From the NCBI GenBank assembly GCA_015060535.1, contig SUYH01000007.1, positions 1 to 64,000 of the forward strand: 64,000 bases of DNA, read 5' to 3'. The position numbers and the translations under genes were made by a program. The DNA is from Prevotella sp. (GTDB lineage Bacteria; Bacteroidota; Bacteroidia; Bacteroidales; Bacteroidaceae). The first letter of the stretch is position 1. Every line of letters starts with the position of its first letter. Below, one piece after another: positions 51,611 through 61,506 of the stretch. The notes under the pieces are model-generated. The model saw only the letters and a program-made list of their open reading frames with translations, was not told the DNA's origin and did not search any database.

Positions 51611-52252
51611 TTACTTTCTTACCCTTTTACTTTTCCCTATGTGCCACACCAGGGCCACTTCAGCACGCGTGGGACCGAAGTAGTGACGAATCTTGTCGGC
51701 CGTCCAAACATTGTGCTGGTAGTTGTCGTCGCTGGGCTCATACTCCTTGTACTTGCCTCCTACATAGCCGATGCCAATGGAGAAATCGAAGCTGAAAAGG
51801 CGACTGACGGGCAGCGAGTAGCCACAGCTGAGGCCCACACCCCAATTGACTTTCGCCTCCTGGCCTTTGTGGCCGAAAAGGAAGTCGTAGCGGTAGAGGG
51901 CAGCATAGGCTCCTGCATAGAGGCCTCGCCTCATCACCTCAGCACCTTGATGATTCATCCAATAGCGCACCTCTGTGTCGGCTATGAGCACTCTGACCTT
52001 ATCATTCCACAGCCATCCGTCGTTCCATCCGTAAGTGCCCGATACGGAGAGTGACATACGCTGACCCAAACCTGTTTCCACCCTGATAGAGGGGGCGAAC
52101 ATGACATCGTAGAGCAGATTGGTGCTCACGTTGATTAATGGTCTGGGTTGGTCGGGCTGATCGGACTGACCTGCTGATTGACTTTTTCCAACTGATGGAA
52201 TCAGTAGTAGCAATATCAGTATGGTGATATGTCGTCGTAGTCTGTCAAGCAT
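51611..52252 (-). CDS. DUF3575 family protein
   Basis: PLINVSTNLLYDVMFAPSIRVETGLGQRMSLSVSGTYGWNDGWLWND. Confidence 0.78.
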   Translation of the reverse strand: MLDRLRRHITILILLLLIPSVGKSQSAGQSDQPDQPRPLINVSTNLLYDVMFAPSIRVETGLGQRMSLSVSGTYGWNDGWLWNDKVRVLIADTEVRYWMNHQGAEVMRRGLYAGAYAALYRYDFLFGHKGQEAKVNWGVGLSCGYSLPVSRLFSFDFSIGIGYVGGKYKEYEPSDDNYQHNVWTADKIRHYFGPTRAEVALVWHIGKSKRVRK

Positions 52253-52371
52253 TAGCTTTGTTGTAATCGGGGCCAAAATTAGGTAATAAATTGCTGATTA
52301 CCAAACTTTTTGGTCAAAAAGTGATAAAAAAGAGAAAAATATTCTCAGAATTTGCGTTTTTTGCATAATTA

Positions 52372-52379
52372 TGAGTACC
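52372..52379 (+). promoter_or_regulatory. -7 box (tacctttg) upstream of pnp
   Basis: gagtacctttgtgcccg, TAnnTTTG consensus; coordinate may be off by 3 bp. Confidence 0.5.
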
Positions 52380-52437
52380 TTTGTGCCCGATTTGCGAATG
52401 CGAAGATATTTTTTATTTTTAGATGTTTTAATACAAG

Positions 52438-54774
52438 ATGAACGTAATTACGAAAACCATTCAATTGTCTGATGGAAGAACCATCACAATTGAGACCGGG
52501 AAAGTGGCAAAGCAGGCCGACGGCAGTGTGATGCTGAAGATGAACAACACTGTGCTGCTGGCTACTGTTTGTGCCGCAAAAGATGCAGTTCCCGGAACTG
52601 ATTTCATGCCTCTGCAGGTAGACTACAGAGAGCAGTACGCCGCAGCAGGGCGCTTTCCTGGCGGCTTCACCAAGCGCGAGGGTAAGGCCTCGGACAATGA
52701 GATTCTGACCAGTCGTCTGGTTGACCGTGTGCTCCGTCCGCTGTTCCCCTCTAATTATCATGCAGAAGTATTTGTCAACGTGATGCTGCTCAGTGCCGAT
52801 GGTGTTGACCAGCCCGATGCTTTGGCAGGTTTCGCCGCCTCTGCTGCGTTGGCATGTTCAGATATCCCCTTCGAGTGTCCTATCTCTGAGGTTCGCGTGG
52901 CTCGCATCAATGGCGAGTATGTGATCGATCCTACCTTCGAGCAGATGAAGGAGGCCGATATGGACATCATGGTAGGTGCTTCGGCTGAGAACATCATGAT
53001 GGTAGAAGGTGAGATGAAGGAGGTCAGTGAGCAGGATTTGCTCGGTGCGCTGAAGGCTGCTATGGCTGCCATCAAGCCCATGTGTGAGCTGCAGACCGAG
53101 CTCTCTAAGGAGCTGGGCAAGGACGTTAAGCGCGAGTATGACCACGAGGTGAACGACGAGGCGCTGCGCGAGCAGATGAACAAGGAGCTCTATCAGCCCG
53201 CCTACGACGTGACCAAGCAGGCGCTCGAGAAGCACGCCCGTGCTGAGGCCTTCGAGAAGATTCTGGCCGACTTCAAGGAGAAGTATGCTGCTGAGCATGC
53301 TGATCTGACTGAGGACGAGCTGGAGGAGAAATATGCTATGATGGACCGCTACTACCACGATGTAGAGCGCGACGCTATGCGCCGTTGCATCCTGGACGAG
53401 GGTATTCGTCTGGACGGTCGTAAGACCGACGAGATCCGCCCCATCTGGTGCGAGGTTTCTCCGCTGCCCATGCCTCACGGAAGCAGTATCTTCACCCGTG
53501 GTGAGACACAGTCGCTGACTACCGTTACGCTGGGTACCAAACTGGATGAGAAGCTGGTTGACGATGTGCTCGACAAGAGCTATCAGCGCTTCCTGTTGCA
53601 CTATAACTTCCCCCCATTCTGTACGGGTGAGGCCAAGGCTCAGCGCGGTGTAGGCCGTCGTGAGATTGGTCACGGACACCTGGCTTGGCGCGGTCTGAAG
53701 GACATGATTCCTGCCGACTTCCCCTACACCGTACGCGTGGTTTCTCAGATTCTCGAGTCTAACGGTTCTTCCAGTATGGCTACCGTCTGCGCTGGTACGC
53801 TGGCTCTGATGGACGCTGGTGTTCCCATGAAGAAGCCTGTCAGCGGTATCGCTATGGGTCTCATCAAGAACCCCGGAGAAGACAAGTACGCTGTATTGAG
53901 CGATATCCTCGGTGACGAGGACCACCTGGGCGATATGGACTTCAAGACCACCGGTACGAAGGACGGTCTGACTGCTACCCAGATGGATATCAAGTGCGAC
54001 GGTCTGTCGTTCGACATTCTGGAGAAGGCGCTGATGCAGGCTAAGGCCGGTCGTGAGCACATCCTGAACTGCATCACCTCGACCATCGCTGAGCCTCGTC
54101 CTGAGCTGAAGCCCCATGTTCCCCGCATCGAGGCCTTCGAGATTCCGAAGGAGTTCATTGGTGCTGTCATTGGCCCGGGCGGAAAGATCATCCAGCAGAT
54201 GCAGGAGGACACTGGTGCTACCATCACCATCGATGAGGAAGACGGCGTAGGTAAGATTCAGGTCAGCGGTCCTAACAAGGAGTCGATTGACGCTGCTATC
54301 GCTAAGATTAAGTCTATCGTAGCCATCCCTGAGGTAGGCGAGGTTTACGAGGGTACCGTTCGTTCAATCATGCCTTACGGCTGCTTCGTAGAGTTCATGC
54401 CTGGCAAGGACGGTCTGCTGCACATCTCTGAGATTGACTGGAAGCGCCTCGAGACCGTCGAGGAGGCTGGCATCAAGGAGGGTGACAAGATTCAGGTGAA
54501 GCTGCTGGAGATTGATCCTAAGACCGGTAAGTTCAAACTCTCACACCGCGTATTGGTGGAGAAGCCCGAGGGCTACCAGGAGCGTCCTGCCCGTGGTGAG
54601 CGTCGTGAGCGCCCCGAGCGTGGCGAGCGTCGTCAGCGTCCTGAGCGTAACGAGCGTGGTGAGCGTCGTCCTCGTCCTGAGCGTGGCGAGCGTCGTGAGC
54701 GCACCGATGAGGTTCATGAAGAGAACCACGAGCCGAAGGACTTCACCGACGAGCTGGACAAGATGGATTTCTAA
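52438..54774 (+). CDS. pnp: Polyribonucleotide nucleotidyltransferase
   Basis: [24 protein letters not shown] motif [12 protein letters not shown]1 domain; Arg/Glu/Pro-rich repeat tail. Confidence 0.95.
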   Translation: MNVITKTIQLSDGRTITIETGKVAKQADGSVMLKMNNTVLLATVCAAKDAVPGTDFMPLQVDYREQYAAAGRFPGGFTKREGKASDNEILTSRLVDRVLRPLFPSNYHAEVFVNVMLLSADGVDQPDALAGFAASAALACSDIPFECPISEVRVARINGEYVIDPTFEQMKEADMDIMVGASAENIMMVEGEMKEVSEQDLLGALKAAMAAIKPMCELQTELSKELGKDVKREYDHEVNDEALREQMNKELYQPAYDVTKQALEKHARAEAFEKILADFKEKYAAEHADLTEDELEEKYAMMDRYYHDVERDAMRRCILDEGIRLDGRKTDEIRPIWCEVSPLPMPHGSSIFTRGETQSLTTVTLGTKLDEKLVDDVLDKSYQRFLLHYNFPPFCTGEAKAQRGVGRREIGHGHLAWRGLKDMIPADFPYTVRVVSQILESNGSSSMATVCAGTLALMDAGVPMKKPVSGIAMGLIKNPGEDKYAVLSDILGDEDHLGDMDFKTTGTKDGLTATQMDIKCDGLSFDILEKALMQAKAGREHILNCITSTIAEPRPELKPHVPRIEAFEIPKEFIGAVIGPGGKIIQQMQEDTGATITIDEEDGVGKIQVSGPNKESIDAAIAKIKSIVAIPEVGEVYEGTVRSIMPYGCFVEFMPGKDGLLHISEIDWKRLETVEEAGIKEGDKIQVKLLEIDPKTGKFKLSHRVLVEKPEGYQERPARGERRERPERGERRQRPERNERGERRPRPERGERRERTDEVHEENHEPKDFTDELDKMDF

Positions 54775-54799
54775 GAAACCCTGAGCATATACTCTAGTT

Positions 54800-55789
54800 T
54801 CAACGAGTAGAACAATTGCTGGGCACTGATCGATTGAGTCGCATCAGTGCCCAACTTTTTAGCAGATAGTATAGCATGATGCCCGTGATGAATCCCGCAA
54901 TCGCATCGATAGCGTAGTGGGCATAGATATAGACCGTAGAAAAACACATCAGCACGTAGAAAGGTAACATGCCCAAGAACAGCCGACGGCTGCGGGTATG
55001 CAGCGCCAGCATCATTAGGACGGTGGTACAGCCGACGTGACTGCTGGGGAAGGCCGCTGTGGGGCGCTCGCCAGCATCGTGAGTCATATCGAGCAGATGG
55101 TAGAAGAAACCGTCGCTCCATCCGGGTGCAGCCATGCGTTCGGCATGTGTCATAAACCAATTGCCCACATCGGGGAATACGCCTGAGGCTATCTGGTCGG
55201 TGCCTACTGCCAGGTAGTAGAACTGCGGTCCAGTGACGGGCAGCAGCACGAAGACATAGTAGTAGACGAAGAACGAGACGAGGATGACGGTGGTAGCCAT
55301 CAGGAACTCATGGTAGCGTTGGAAGAAATAGTAGATGGTGACGGTGGCTATCAGCGGGAAGTAGCTGACGTAGCCCAGACACATCAGTTCGGAGAACCAG
55401 CCATAGGGTACGGCCTGCGAGAAGAGTAGGGAAGGGTGACACCCGAAGACGCTCTGTTCGAGCGTTGCGAAGATGTGGTCGAGGTTAGGCAGTAGACGGT
55501 TCAGTTCGTAAGTATCGGGATACCACCAGCTGAGGAAAACCAGCTGGGCGCTGATGCGTGCCAACATGGTAGCGCGACAGGGCTTGTAGCGATAAACGCC
55601 CCACATGAGCAGCGTCACTGCTGTGTAGCGGGCGCGCCCCCAGAGCATCTCGTCGGCATGGGCCAGCTTGGGCCACATGAAGACCATGAGCAACAGCGTG
55701 AACACCATATAACCCATGATGAACCATTCGGCTGCCAACAGTCCGCGTTGGGGCTTTTCGTCGGTGATGAAATACTGCGTTATAGCCAT
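54800..55789 (-). CDS. PAP2 superfamily membrane phosphatase/transferase
   Basis: PTAAFPSSHVGCTTVLM and YAHYAIDAIAGFITG; multiple TM segments. Confidence 0.85.
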   Translation of the reverse strand: MAITQYFITDEKPQRGLLAAEWFIMGYMVFTLLLMVFMWPKLAHADEMLWGRARYTAVTLLMWGVYRYKPCRATMLARISAQLVFLSWWYPDTYELNRLLPNLDHIFATLEQSVFGCHPSLLFSQAVPYGWFSELMCLGYVSYFPLIATVTIYYFFQRYHEFLMATTVILVSFFVYYYVFVLLPVTGPQFYYLAVGTDQIASGVFPDVGNWFMTHAERMAAPGWSDGFFYHLLDMTHDAGERPTAAFPSSHVGCTTVLMMLALHTRSRRLFLGMLPFYVLMCFSTVYIYAHYAIDAIAGFITGIMLYYLLKSWALMRLNRSVPSNCSTR

Positions 55790-56769
55790 CCGTTCTCCTT
55801 ATACCATTGTATGCTGCGGCGCACACCTTCCTCCAGCTTCACCTGAGGCTGGTAACCCAGTTCCTGGCGGGCAGGCTCGATGTCGCAACGCCAGTTGCGC
55901 TGGCGCATGATGTTATACTTGTCGTTGTTGAGGGCGGTCACCTTACCCGTCAGATGGGCGATATACTCGCCACAGAAGGTGATGATGCGCAACAGCCACA
56001 GCGGGGCGGTGATACGAATCCACCAAGGATTGCCCAACTCGCGGTGTATCAGGTCGCTGAAGGTAGTCGACTGGTATACCTCACCGTCGCTGAGGAAATA
56101 GCGGCGACCGGTCTGTCCCTTCTCCATCGCCAGGAAGACGGCCTGCACCACATCGGTGACATAGACGAAGGTGATGTCTTGCTGACGGAAACCCACCGCG
56201 AAGTCGATATGCGACTGGATGCTCTTGGCCATCATGAAGTAGTCGCGCTCACGAGGACCATAGACGCCCGTAGGCCTTAATATGACGTAGGGGATAGACT
56301 GCGTGTCGAGCCACTGTTCGGCCTTCAGCTTGCTCAAGCCGTAGGCGGTATTGGGCTGTGCCTCGTCACTTTCACGAATCTCCTGATAAGGCTGCTCCTC
56401 ACGGATGGCTCCCATGATGCTCAGCGAACTGATGTAGACGAAGCGGCGGAGCGGCATCTGCAGGGCTGTCAAGGCGCGCACCAGATTCTTCGTACCCTCG
56501 GTATTGATGCGGTAGAAGTCCTCCTTGTGCAGGCATTTGGTCACACCAGCGGCATGTACCACGTAGTCGAACTGGTGGTCGCGGAGCTGCTGCTTCAGCT
56601 GTTCTTCCGACGAGAGGTTCAGCTCGATCAGGTGGATGCGCTCGTCCTGCAGGAAGGCGCGCGAACTCGACTTGCGCACGGCAGCCCACGTATCAAAACC
56701 TCTCTTGAGCGCTTCTTCTACGATGAAGGAGCCAATGAAACCGCTGGCTCCAGTCACTAATATCTTCAT
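55780..56769 (-). CDS. NAD(P)-dependent epimerase/dehydratase (extended SDR)
   Basis: MKILVTGASGFIGSFIVEEALKRG; YGLSKLKAE. Confidence 0.9.
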   Translation of the reverse strand: MKILVTGASGFIGSFIVEEALKRGFDTWAAVRKSSSRAFLQDERIHLIELNLSSEEQLKQQLRDHQFDYVVHAAGVTKCLHKEDFYRINTEGTKNLVRALTALQMPLRRFVYISSLSIMGAIREEQPYQEIRESDEAQPNTAYGLSKLKAEQWLDTQSIPYVILRPTGVYGPRERDYFMMAKSIQSHIDFAVGFRQQDITFVYVTDVVQAVFLAMEKGQTGRRYFLSDGEVYQSTTFSDLIHRELGNPWWIRITAPLWLLRIITFCGEYIAHLTGKVTALNNDKYNIMRQRNWRCDIEPARQELGYQPQVKLEEGVRRSIQWYKENGWL

Positions 56770-56789
56770 TGTTTAAGAAAATTTTGCTG

Positions 56790-56827
56790 CAAAGGTAATC
56801 ATTTTATTTGTATATTTTGTATCTTTG
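56790..56827. promoter_or_regulatory. Divergent -7 boxes TACCTTTG (minus) and TATCTTTG (plus)
   Basis: caaaggta at 56790-56797; tatctttg at 56820-56827. Confidence 0.6.
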
Positions 56828-56853
56828 CAAAAAATAACTAACAATTTACTACT

Positions 56854-59067
56854 ATGAGCAAAAGCAAAGGCAAGAAACGACTCAGCAAGAAACAGATTGC
56901 TGAAATGTTGCAGACGCTGTTTCAGCAGAACCCGAACGAGACCTTCTCGTTCAAGCAGATATTCAAGGCTCTGAAGCTGGACACACATCCCGTCAAGATG
57001 ATGGCCGTCGACCTGATGGAGGAGATGGCGTGGGACGACTTCTTGAGCAAGGTCAGTGACAACTCCTACCGGCTGAACTTGAAGACGCAGGTGCAGGAGG
57101 GAACCTTTATCCGCAAGGCTAACGGCAAGAACTCGTTTGAACCCGACGATGGCGGCAAGCCCATCTTCGTCAGCGAGCGCAACTCGATGTTCGCCCTGAA
57201 TGGCGACCGTGTGAAGGTGGCGCTGATGGCTCGTCGACAGAACCATATCAAGGAGGCTATGGTGGTCGAGATCATCTCGCATAAGATGGACCAGGCCGTC
57301 GGTAAGCTGAAGGTCGAGAAAGACTATGCCTTCCTCGTGACGGAGGGTAATATCTTCGTTCATGATATCCTGATACCCAAGAAGAAGCTGAAGGGTGGTA
57401 AGACGGGTGACAAGGCCGTCGTGAAGATTACCCAGTGGCCTTCGAAGGATTCGAAGAACATCGTCGGCGAGGTCATCGACGTGCTGGGTAAGGAGGGCGA
57501 CAACAATGTGGAGATGCACGCTATCCTGGCGCAATACGGGCTGCCCTACAAATATCCGAAGAATGTCGAGGAGGCTGCCGAGAAGATCGAGCCGGGCATC
57601 ACACCGCAGGAGATCAGCCGACGCCTGGATATGCGCGACGTCTGGACCTGTACCATCGACCCGAAGGACGCCAAGGACTTCGACGATGCACTCAGTATCC
57701 GCAAGATGGGCAAGCTCTGGGAGGTGGGTGTACATATTGCCGACGTGAGCCATTACGTCAAGGAAGGCTCCATCATCGACAAGGAGGCGATGAAGCGTGC
57801 CACCAGTGTGTATCTGGTAGACCGCACCATCCCGATGCTGCCTGAGCGCCTGTGTAACTTCATCTGTTCGCTGCGCCCCGACGAGGAGAAGCTGACCTAT
57901 AGCGTCATCCTCCAGATGGACGACGAGGCTAACGTGAAGAGTTACCGCATAGCGCACACCGTCATCAAGAGCAACCGCCGCTACGCTTATGAGGAGGTCC
58001 AGGAGATCTTGGTTCCTGGGGAAGCTAGTAAGGCTAGTAGATCTAGTAGCTCTAGTATATCTAGTAGTACTAGTGAGACTAGTAAGACTAGCGATACTAG
58101 CCCCCTAGAAACTGAGAACCTGCGCACCCTCGACCACCTGGCCAAGAAGCTGCGCGAGCGTCGCTTCAAGAGCGGGGCGGTGAAGTTTGACCGCGAGGAG
58201 CTGCACTTCGATATCGACGAGCAGGGGAAGCCGGTTCGCGCTTACTTCAAGAAGTCGAACGATGCTACTCAGCTCATCGAGGAGTTCATGCTGCTGGCTA
58301 ACCGCACGGTGGCTGAGAGCGTTGGACGCGTGAAGAAAGGCACCAAGGCGAAGACCTTGCCCTATCGTATCCACGACCAGCCCGACCCCACGAAGTTGGA
58401 GACGCTGCGCGAGTTTGTGGTGAAGTTCGGCTATAAGATGAAGACCGCAGGTACCAAGGGTGCTATCTCGAAGAGTCTGAATGCACTCATGGAGGGCTGT
58501 CAGGGCAAGAAGGAGCAGAAACTCATCGAGACGGTAGCCCTGCGCGCCATGATGAAAGCCAAATATTCTACCCATAACATCGGCCACTACGGACTGGCCT
58601 TTGAGTATTATACTCACTTCACGTCGCCTATCCGTCGCTATCCCGACACGATGGTTCACCGCCTGCTGACGAAATATCAGAATGGTGGCCGCTCGGCTAA
58701 TCAGGAGAAGTACGAAGAGCTGTGTGAACACTGCTCCGATATGGAGGTGGTAGCCCAGCAGGCTGAGCGCGACTCTATCAAGTATAAGATGGTGGAGTTT
58801 ATGGCCGATAAGATTGGCGAGACCTTCGATGCCCACATCTCAGGCATCCAGTCGTATGGCATCTATTGCGAGATAGACGAGAACCACTGTGAGGGTATGG
58901 TACCCATGCGCGACTTGGACGACGACTACTACGACTTCGACGAGCGTAACTACTGTCTCGTAGGACGTCGCCATCATAACAAGTATCAGTTGGGCGATCC
59001 TATCCGCATCCGTGTGGCACGTGCCAACATCGAGAAGCGCCAGTTGGACTTCACATTAGAGAAATAA
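56854..59067 (+). CDS. rnr: Ribonuclease R
   Basis: TIDPKDAKDFDDALSI, YAHFTSPIRRYPD-like YYTHFTSPIRRYPDTMVHRLL, S1 domain. Confidence 0.94.
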   Translation: MSKSKGKKRLSKKQIAEMLQTLFQQNPNETFSFKQIFKALKLDTHPVKMMAVDLMEEMAWDDFLSKVSDNSYRLNLKTQVQEGTFIRKANGKNSFEPDDGGKPIFVSERNSMFALNGDRVKVALMARRQNHIKEAMVVEIISHKMDQAVGKLKVEKDYAFLVTEGNIFVHDILIPKKKLKGGKTGDKAVVKITQWPSKDSKNIVGEVIDVLGKEGDNNVEMHAILAQYGLPYKYPKNVEEAAEKIEPGITPQEISRRLDMRDVWTCTIDPKDAKDFDDALSIRKMGKLWEVGVHIADVSHYVKEGSIIDKEAMKRATSVYLVDRTIPMLPERLCNFICSLRPDEEKLTYSVILQMDDEANVKSYRIAHTVIKSNRRYAYEEVQEILVPGEASKASRSSSSSISSSTSETSKTSDTSPLETENLRTLDHLAKKLRERRFKSGAVKFDREELHFDIDEQGKPVRAYFKKSNDATQLIEEFMLLANRTVAESVGRVKKGTKAKTLPYRIHDQPDPTKLETLREFVVKFGYKMKTAGTKGAISKSLNALMEGCQGKKEQKLIETVALRAMMKAKYSTHNIGHYGLAFEYYTHFTSPIRRYPDTMVHRLLTKYQNGGRSANQEKYEELCEHCSDMEVVAQQAERDSIKYKMVEFMADKIGETFDAHISGIQSYGIYCEIDENHCEGMVPMRDLDDDYYDFDERNYCLVGRRHHNKYQLGDPIRIRVARANIEKRQLDFTLEK
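58026..58106. repeat. 9-bp degenerate repeat (TAGTnnnnC) inside rnr
   Basis: tagtaaggc tagtagatc tagtagctc tagtatatc tagtagtac tagtgagac tagtaagac tagcgatac. Confidence 0.85.
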
Positions 59068-59087
59068 GGTACGCGTGAGGGAGGGCG

Positions 59088-59951
59088 TTACATCAACGTG
59101 ATGTTGTCGACCTCTACGGGTTCATGGAGGAAGATCTGGGCTTGCTCCTTGAACTTCTCGGGATTCTCCGTCGTCAGGTAGTGCACGCTGCCGCCTTTGG
59201 TGCAGCGCTGCTCTATCTGCGGATGGCGCTCGAAATACTGTTGCAGCGAGTGGGCCACATATTCGCCCTGTGCAACGATACGGATGCCACGCGGGATATA
59301 CTTGTGAATCTTAGGCAGCAGTAGCGGATAGTGGGTGCAACCCAAGATGACGGTATCGATATCGGCATCCATGCGCATCATCTGGTCGATGCGCTTCTTG
59401 ACGAAATAGTCGGCTCCGGGCGAGTCGGCTTCATTGTATTCGACCAACGGCACCCAGAACGGACAAGCTACTCCACTGACCGTGATGTCGGGGAACAGCT
59501 TGTGGATCTCGAGGTTGTACGACTCGCTCTTGATGGTACCCTCAGTGGCGAAGATACCCACGTGGCGCGACTTCGTGATAGAACCGATGATCTCGGCCGT
59601 AGGCCGGATGATACCCAAGACTCGACGTTCGGGGTCGAGCTTGGGCAGGTCGTTTTGCTGGATGGTGCGCAGCGCTTTGGCTGAGGCGGTGTTGCAACCC
59701 AGGATGACCAAGTGGCATCCCATCTCGAACAGGCGCATCACAGCCTGGCGCGTAAACTCATACACCACTTCATAGGAGCGTGTACCATAGGGCGCACGGG
59801 CATTATCGCCCAAGTACAGATAGTCGTACTGGGGAAGTAGCTGACGGATGCCATGCAGAATGGTCAGTCCGCCATAGCCGCTGTCGAAAATGCCTATAGG
59901 CCCCGGTTCACTTCTTAGACCAAGGTCAAAGCGACTTTGTCGATTATTCAC
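59088..59951 (-). CDS. murI: Glutamate racemase
   Basis: GIFDSGYGGLTIL, VILGCNTASAKAL, VILGCTHYPLL; apparent GTG start. Confidence 0.94.
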   Translation of the reverse strand: MNNRQSRFDLGLRSEPGPIGIFDSGYGGLTILHGIRQLLPQYDYLYLGDNARAPYGTRSYEVVYEFTRQAVMRLFEMGCHLVILGCNTASAKALRTIQQNDLPKLDPERRVLGIIRPTAEIIGSITKSRHVGIFATEGTIKSESYNLEIHKLFPDITVSGVACPFWVPLVEYNEADSPGADYFVKKRIDQMMRMDADIDTVILGCTHYPLLLPKIHKYIPRGIRIVAQGEYVAHSLQQYFERHPQIEQRCTKGGSVHYLTTENPEKFKEQAQIFLHEPVEVDNITLM

Positions 59952-60487
59952 TTCTTGTCCTTTGTATCTCGCTCATTGATAGCCTGTTTCACGGCTTCTG
60001 TGATGTCTTCGCCCATGGCGGGGTTGACGAAGGTGACAGCCTGCTTGTCGCTGTTCAGCACGAAGGCATAGCCGCGCTCCTGAGCGATGATGCTGACGAT
60101 GATATTGATCATCTCACGCATCGTAGCGATTTGCTGAGCTTCGGCTTGGTTCAGCAACTGCTGACTCTCCTTCTTGAAGGCGATGTTCTTGTCCAGCAAT
60201 TCCTGGAGTTCGCTCTGGCGCTTCTGCAGGATGGTCTTTGGGAACGTGGCCTGACCGTCCAGGAAATCCTCATACTTCTGGTTGAAGTCGTTCTCCACGC
60301 GCTTCTGCTCAGCACTGTACTGGTCGCGAAGCTGGGCCATACTGGTTTGCATCTCAGCATACTCTGGCATTGCTACCATCACTGAGTCGTAGCTCAGATA
60401 AGCATACTTGAAGGCCACTGAGTCGGTCTGTGCGAAACCAGTCAGACACATCAAGGCCATCATCAAAATAAGTGTTACTTTCTTCAT
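59948..60487 (-). CDS. OmpH/Skp family periplasmic chaperone (paralogue 3)
   Basis: YAYLSYDSVMVAMPEYAEMQTSMAQLRDQY; coiled-coil. Confidence 0.82.
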   Translation of the reverse strand: MKKVTLILMMALMCLTGFAQTDSVAFKYAYLSYDSVMVAMPEYAEMQTSMAQLRDQYSAEQKRVENDFNQKYEDFLDGQATFPKTILQKRQSELQELLDKNIAFKKESQQLLNQAEAQQIATMREMINIIVSIIAQERGYAFVLNSDKQAVTFVNPAMGEDITEAVKQAINERDTKDKK

Positions 60488-60535
60488 ATCCGTTGTTTTT
60501 GACAATATTCTTTTCGGCTGCGAAGATACGAAGAA

Positions 60536-60567
60536 AAAATGGAACTGCCAAGCGGCAGCTCCATTTT
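60536..60567 (-). terminator. Rho-independent terminator of the tssD-like unit
   Basis: aaaatggaactgcc-aagc-ggcagctccatttt with T-tract on minus strand. Confidence 0.7.
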
Positions 60568-60592
60568 CTTTATTTCGACGGCTATCGTTGTG

Positions 60593-60991
60593 CTATGCCC
60601 AAGGATTGTCGAAAGGTACTGGACCGTTCTCGAGTTTCTGGCATACAATCTCCATCTCCTCGAAATGCTCCTCACCGTCTTCCCACTTCTCCTGGTAGTG
60701 TACGCAGTAGCAGCCTGTGCCCTTCAGCTCCTTCATGGTCGATCCGTCAACGGTGTTGTAGAACGTGATCTTGAAGTCACGAGGATCGTTGGGAGAAATC
60801 ATCCACTGAAGCAGCTCTGAGTTGCCGTCGTTCAAGGCCTTCACACGGATGTTTACGCGGCCGCCACGGGGAATACCTGCTATCTGTCCTTCACGATCGG
60901 TTGCCTGTTCAAACTTGTAGTCAACCATTAATACCTGACGCTTTGCGAAATCCTTAACCTCGAGGGTTACTGGTGTTACATTCTCTGCCAT
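60593..60991 (-). CDS. TssD/Hcp-like type VI secretion tube protein homologue, copy 2
   Basis: RQVLMVDYKFEQATDREGQIAGIPRGGRVNIRVKALND..LLQWMISPNDPRDFKITFYNTVDGSTMKELKGTGCYCVHYQEKW. Confidence 0.72.
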   Translation of the reverse strand: MAENVTPVTLEVKDFAKRQVLMVDYKFEQATDREGQIAGIPRGGRVNIRVKALNDGNSELLQWMISPNDPRDFKITFYNTVDGSTMKELKGTGCYCVHYQEKWEDGEEHFEEMEIVCQKLENGPVPFDNPWA

Positions 60992-61013
60992 AATCTGTTT
61001 CCTTTCTTATTTT

Positions 61014-61062
61014 TAATTCTTAATTCTTACTTCGTAATTCTTAACTCTTACTTCGTAATTCG
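61014..61062. repeat. Heptamer array, 7 units (TAATTCT/TACTTCG/TAACTCT)
   Basis: Exact period 7, between the two tssD-like genes. Confidence 0.85.
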
Positions 61063-61455
61063 TTATGCCCACTGGTTCTGCCATTTTACGGAACCGATAG
61101 CGAACTCCTTACAGGTGATGGTGATCTCCTCGAAGTGACCCATCTTGTCCTCCCAGCGCTCCTCGAAATTCACGCAGTAGCCATTCTTGAACTCGATAGT
61201 CTTCATGGCCTTACCGGTCTTCGTCTCCAGGAACTCGATCTTACCATCCTTCGGCAGATTGCGCTCAACCATCCAAGCCATCAGGTCGGGGGTACCGTCG
61301 TTCAGCGCCTTCACGCGAACTGTAATCTTACCACCGCGGGGGATGCCGGCCATCTGGCCTTCTACGTCTGTTGCCTGATCGAACTCGTAGGTTACCATCA
61401 ATACTTCGCGATCTTTGTAACCGTCAATCTTCATTGTAACTGGTGTTGTTGCCAT
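61063..61455 (-). CDS. TssD/Hcp-like type VI secretion tube protein homologue, copy 1
   Basis: REVLMVTYEFDQATDVEGQMAGIPRGGKITVRVKALNDG..LMAWMVE..KTIEFKNGYCVNFEERW. Confidence 0.72.
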   Translation of the reverse strand: MATTPVTMKIDGYKDREVLMVTYEFDQATDVEGQMAGIPRGGKITVRVKALNDGTPDLMAWMVERNLPKDGKIEFLETKTGKAMKTIEFKNGYCVNFEERWEDKMGHFEEITITCKEFAIGSVKWQNQWA

Positions 61456-61506
61456 AATCGTAAATTTTTTAAGTTAATAAATAATGTTTTTGTTGTTTTC
61501 TGAGTG

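Noticed and set aside
52858-54117. 419-aa minus-strand ORF opposite pnp
   Set aside because: Antisense shadow of highly conserved pnp.
56773-57957. 394-aa minus-strand ORF opposite rnr
   Set aside because: Antisense shadow of rnr.
60593-61455. Claim of a complete type VI secretion system
   Set aside because: Only tube-like proteins are present; no sheath, baseplate or membrane-complex genes in the window.
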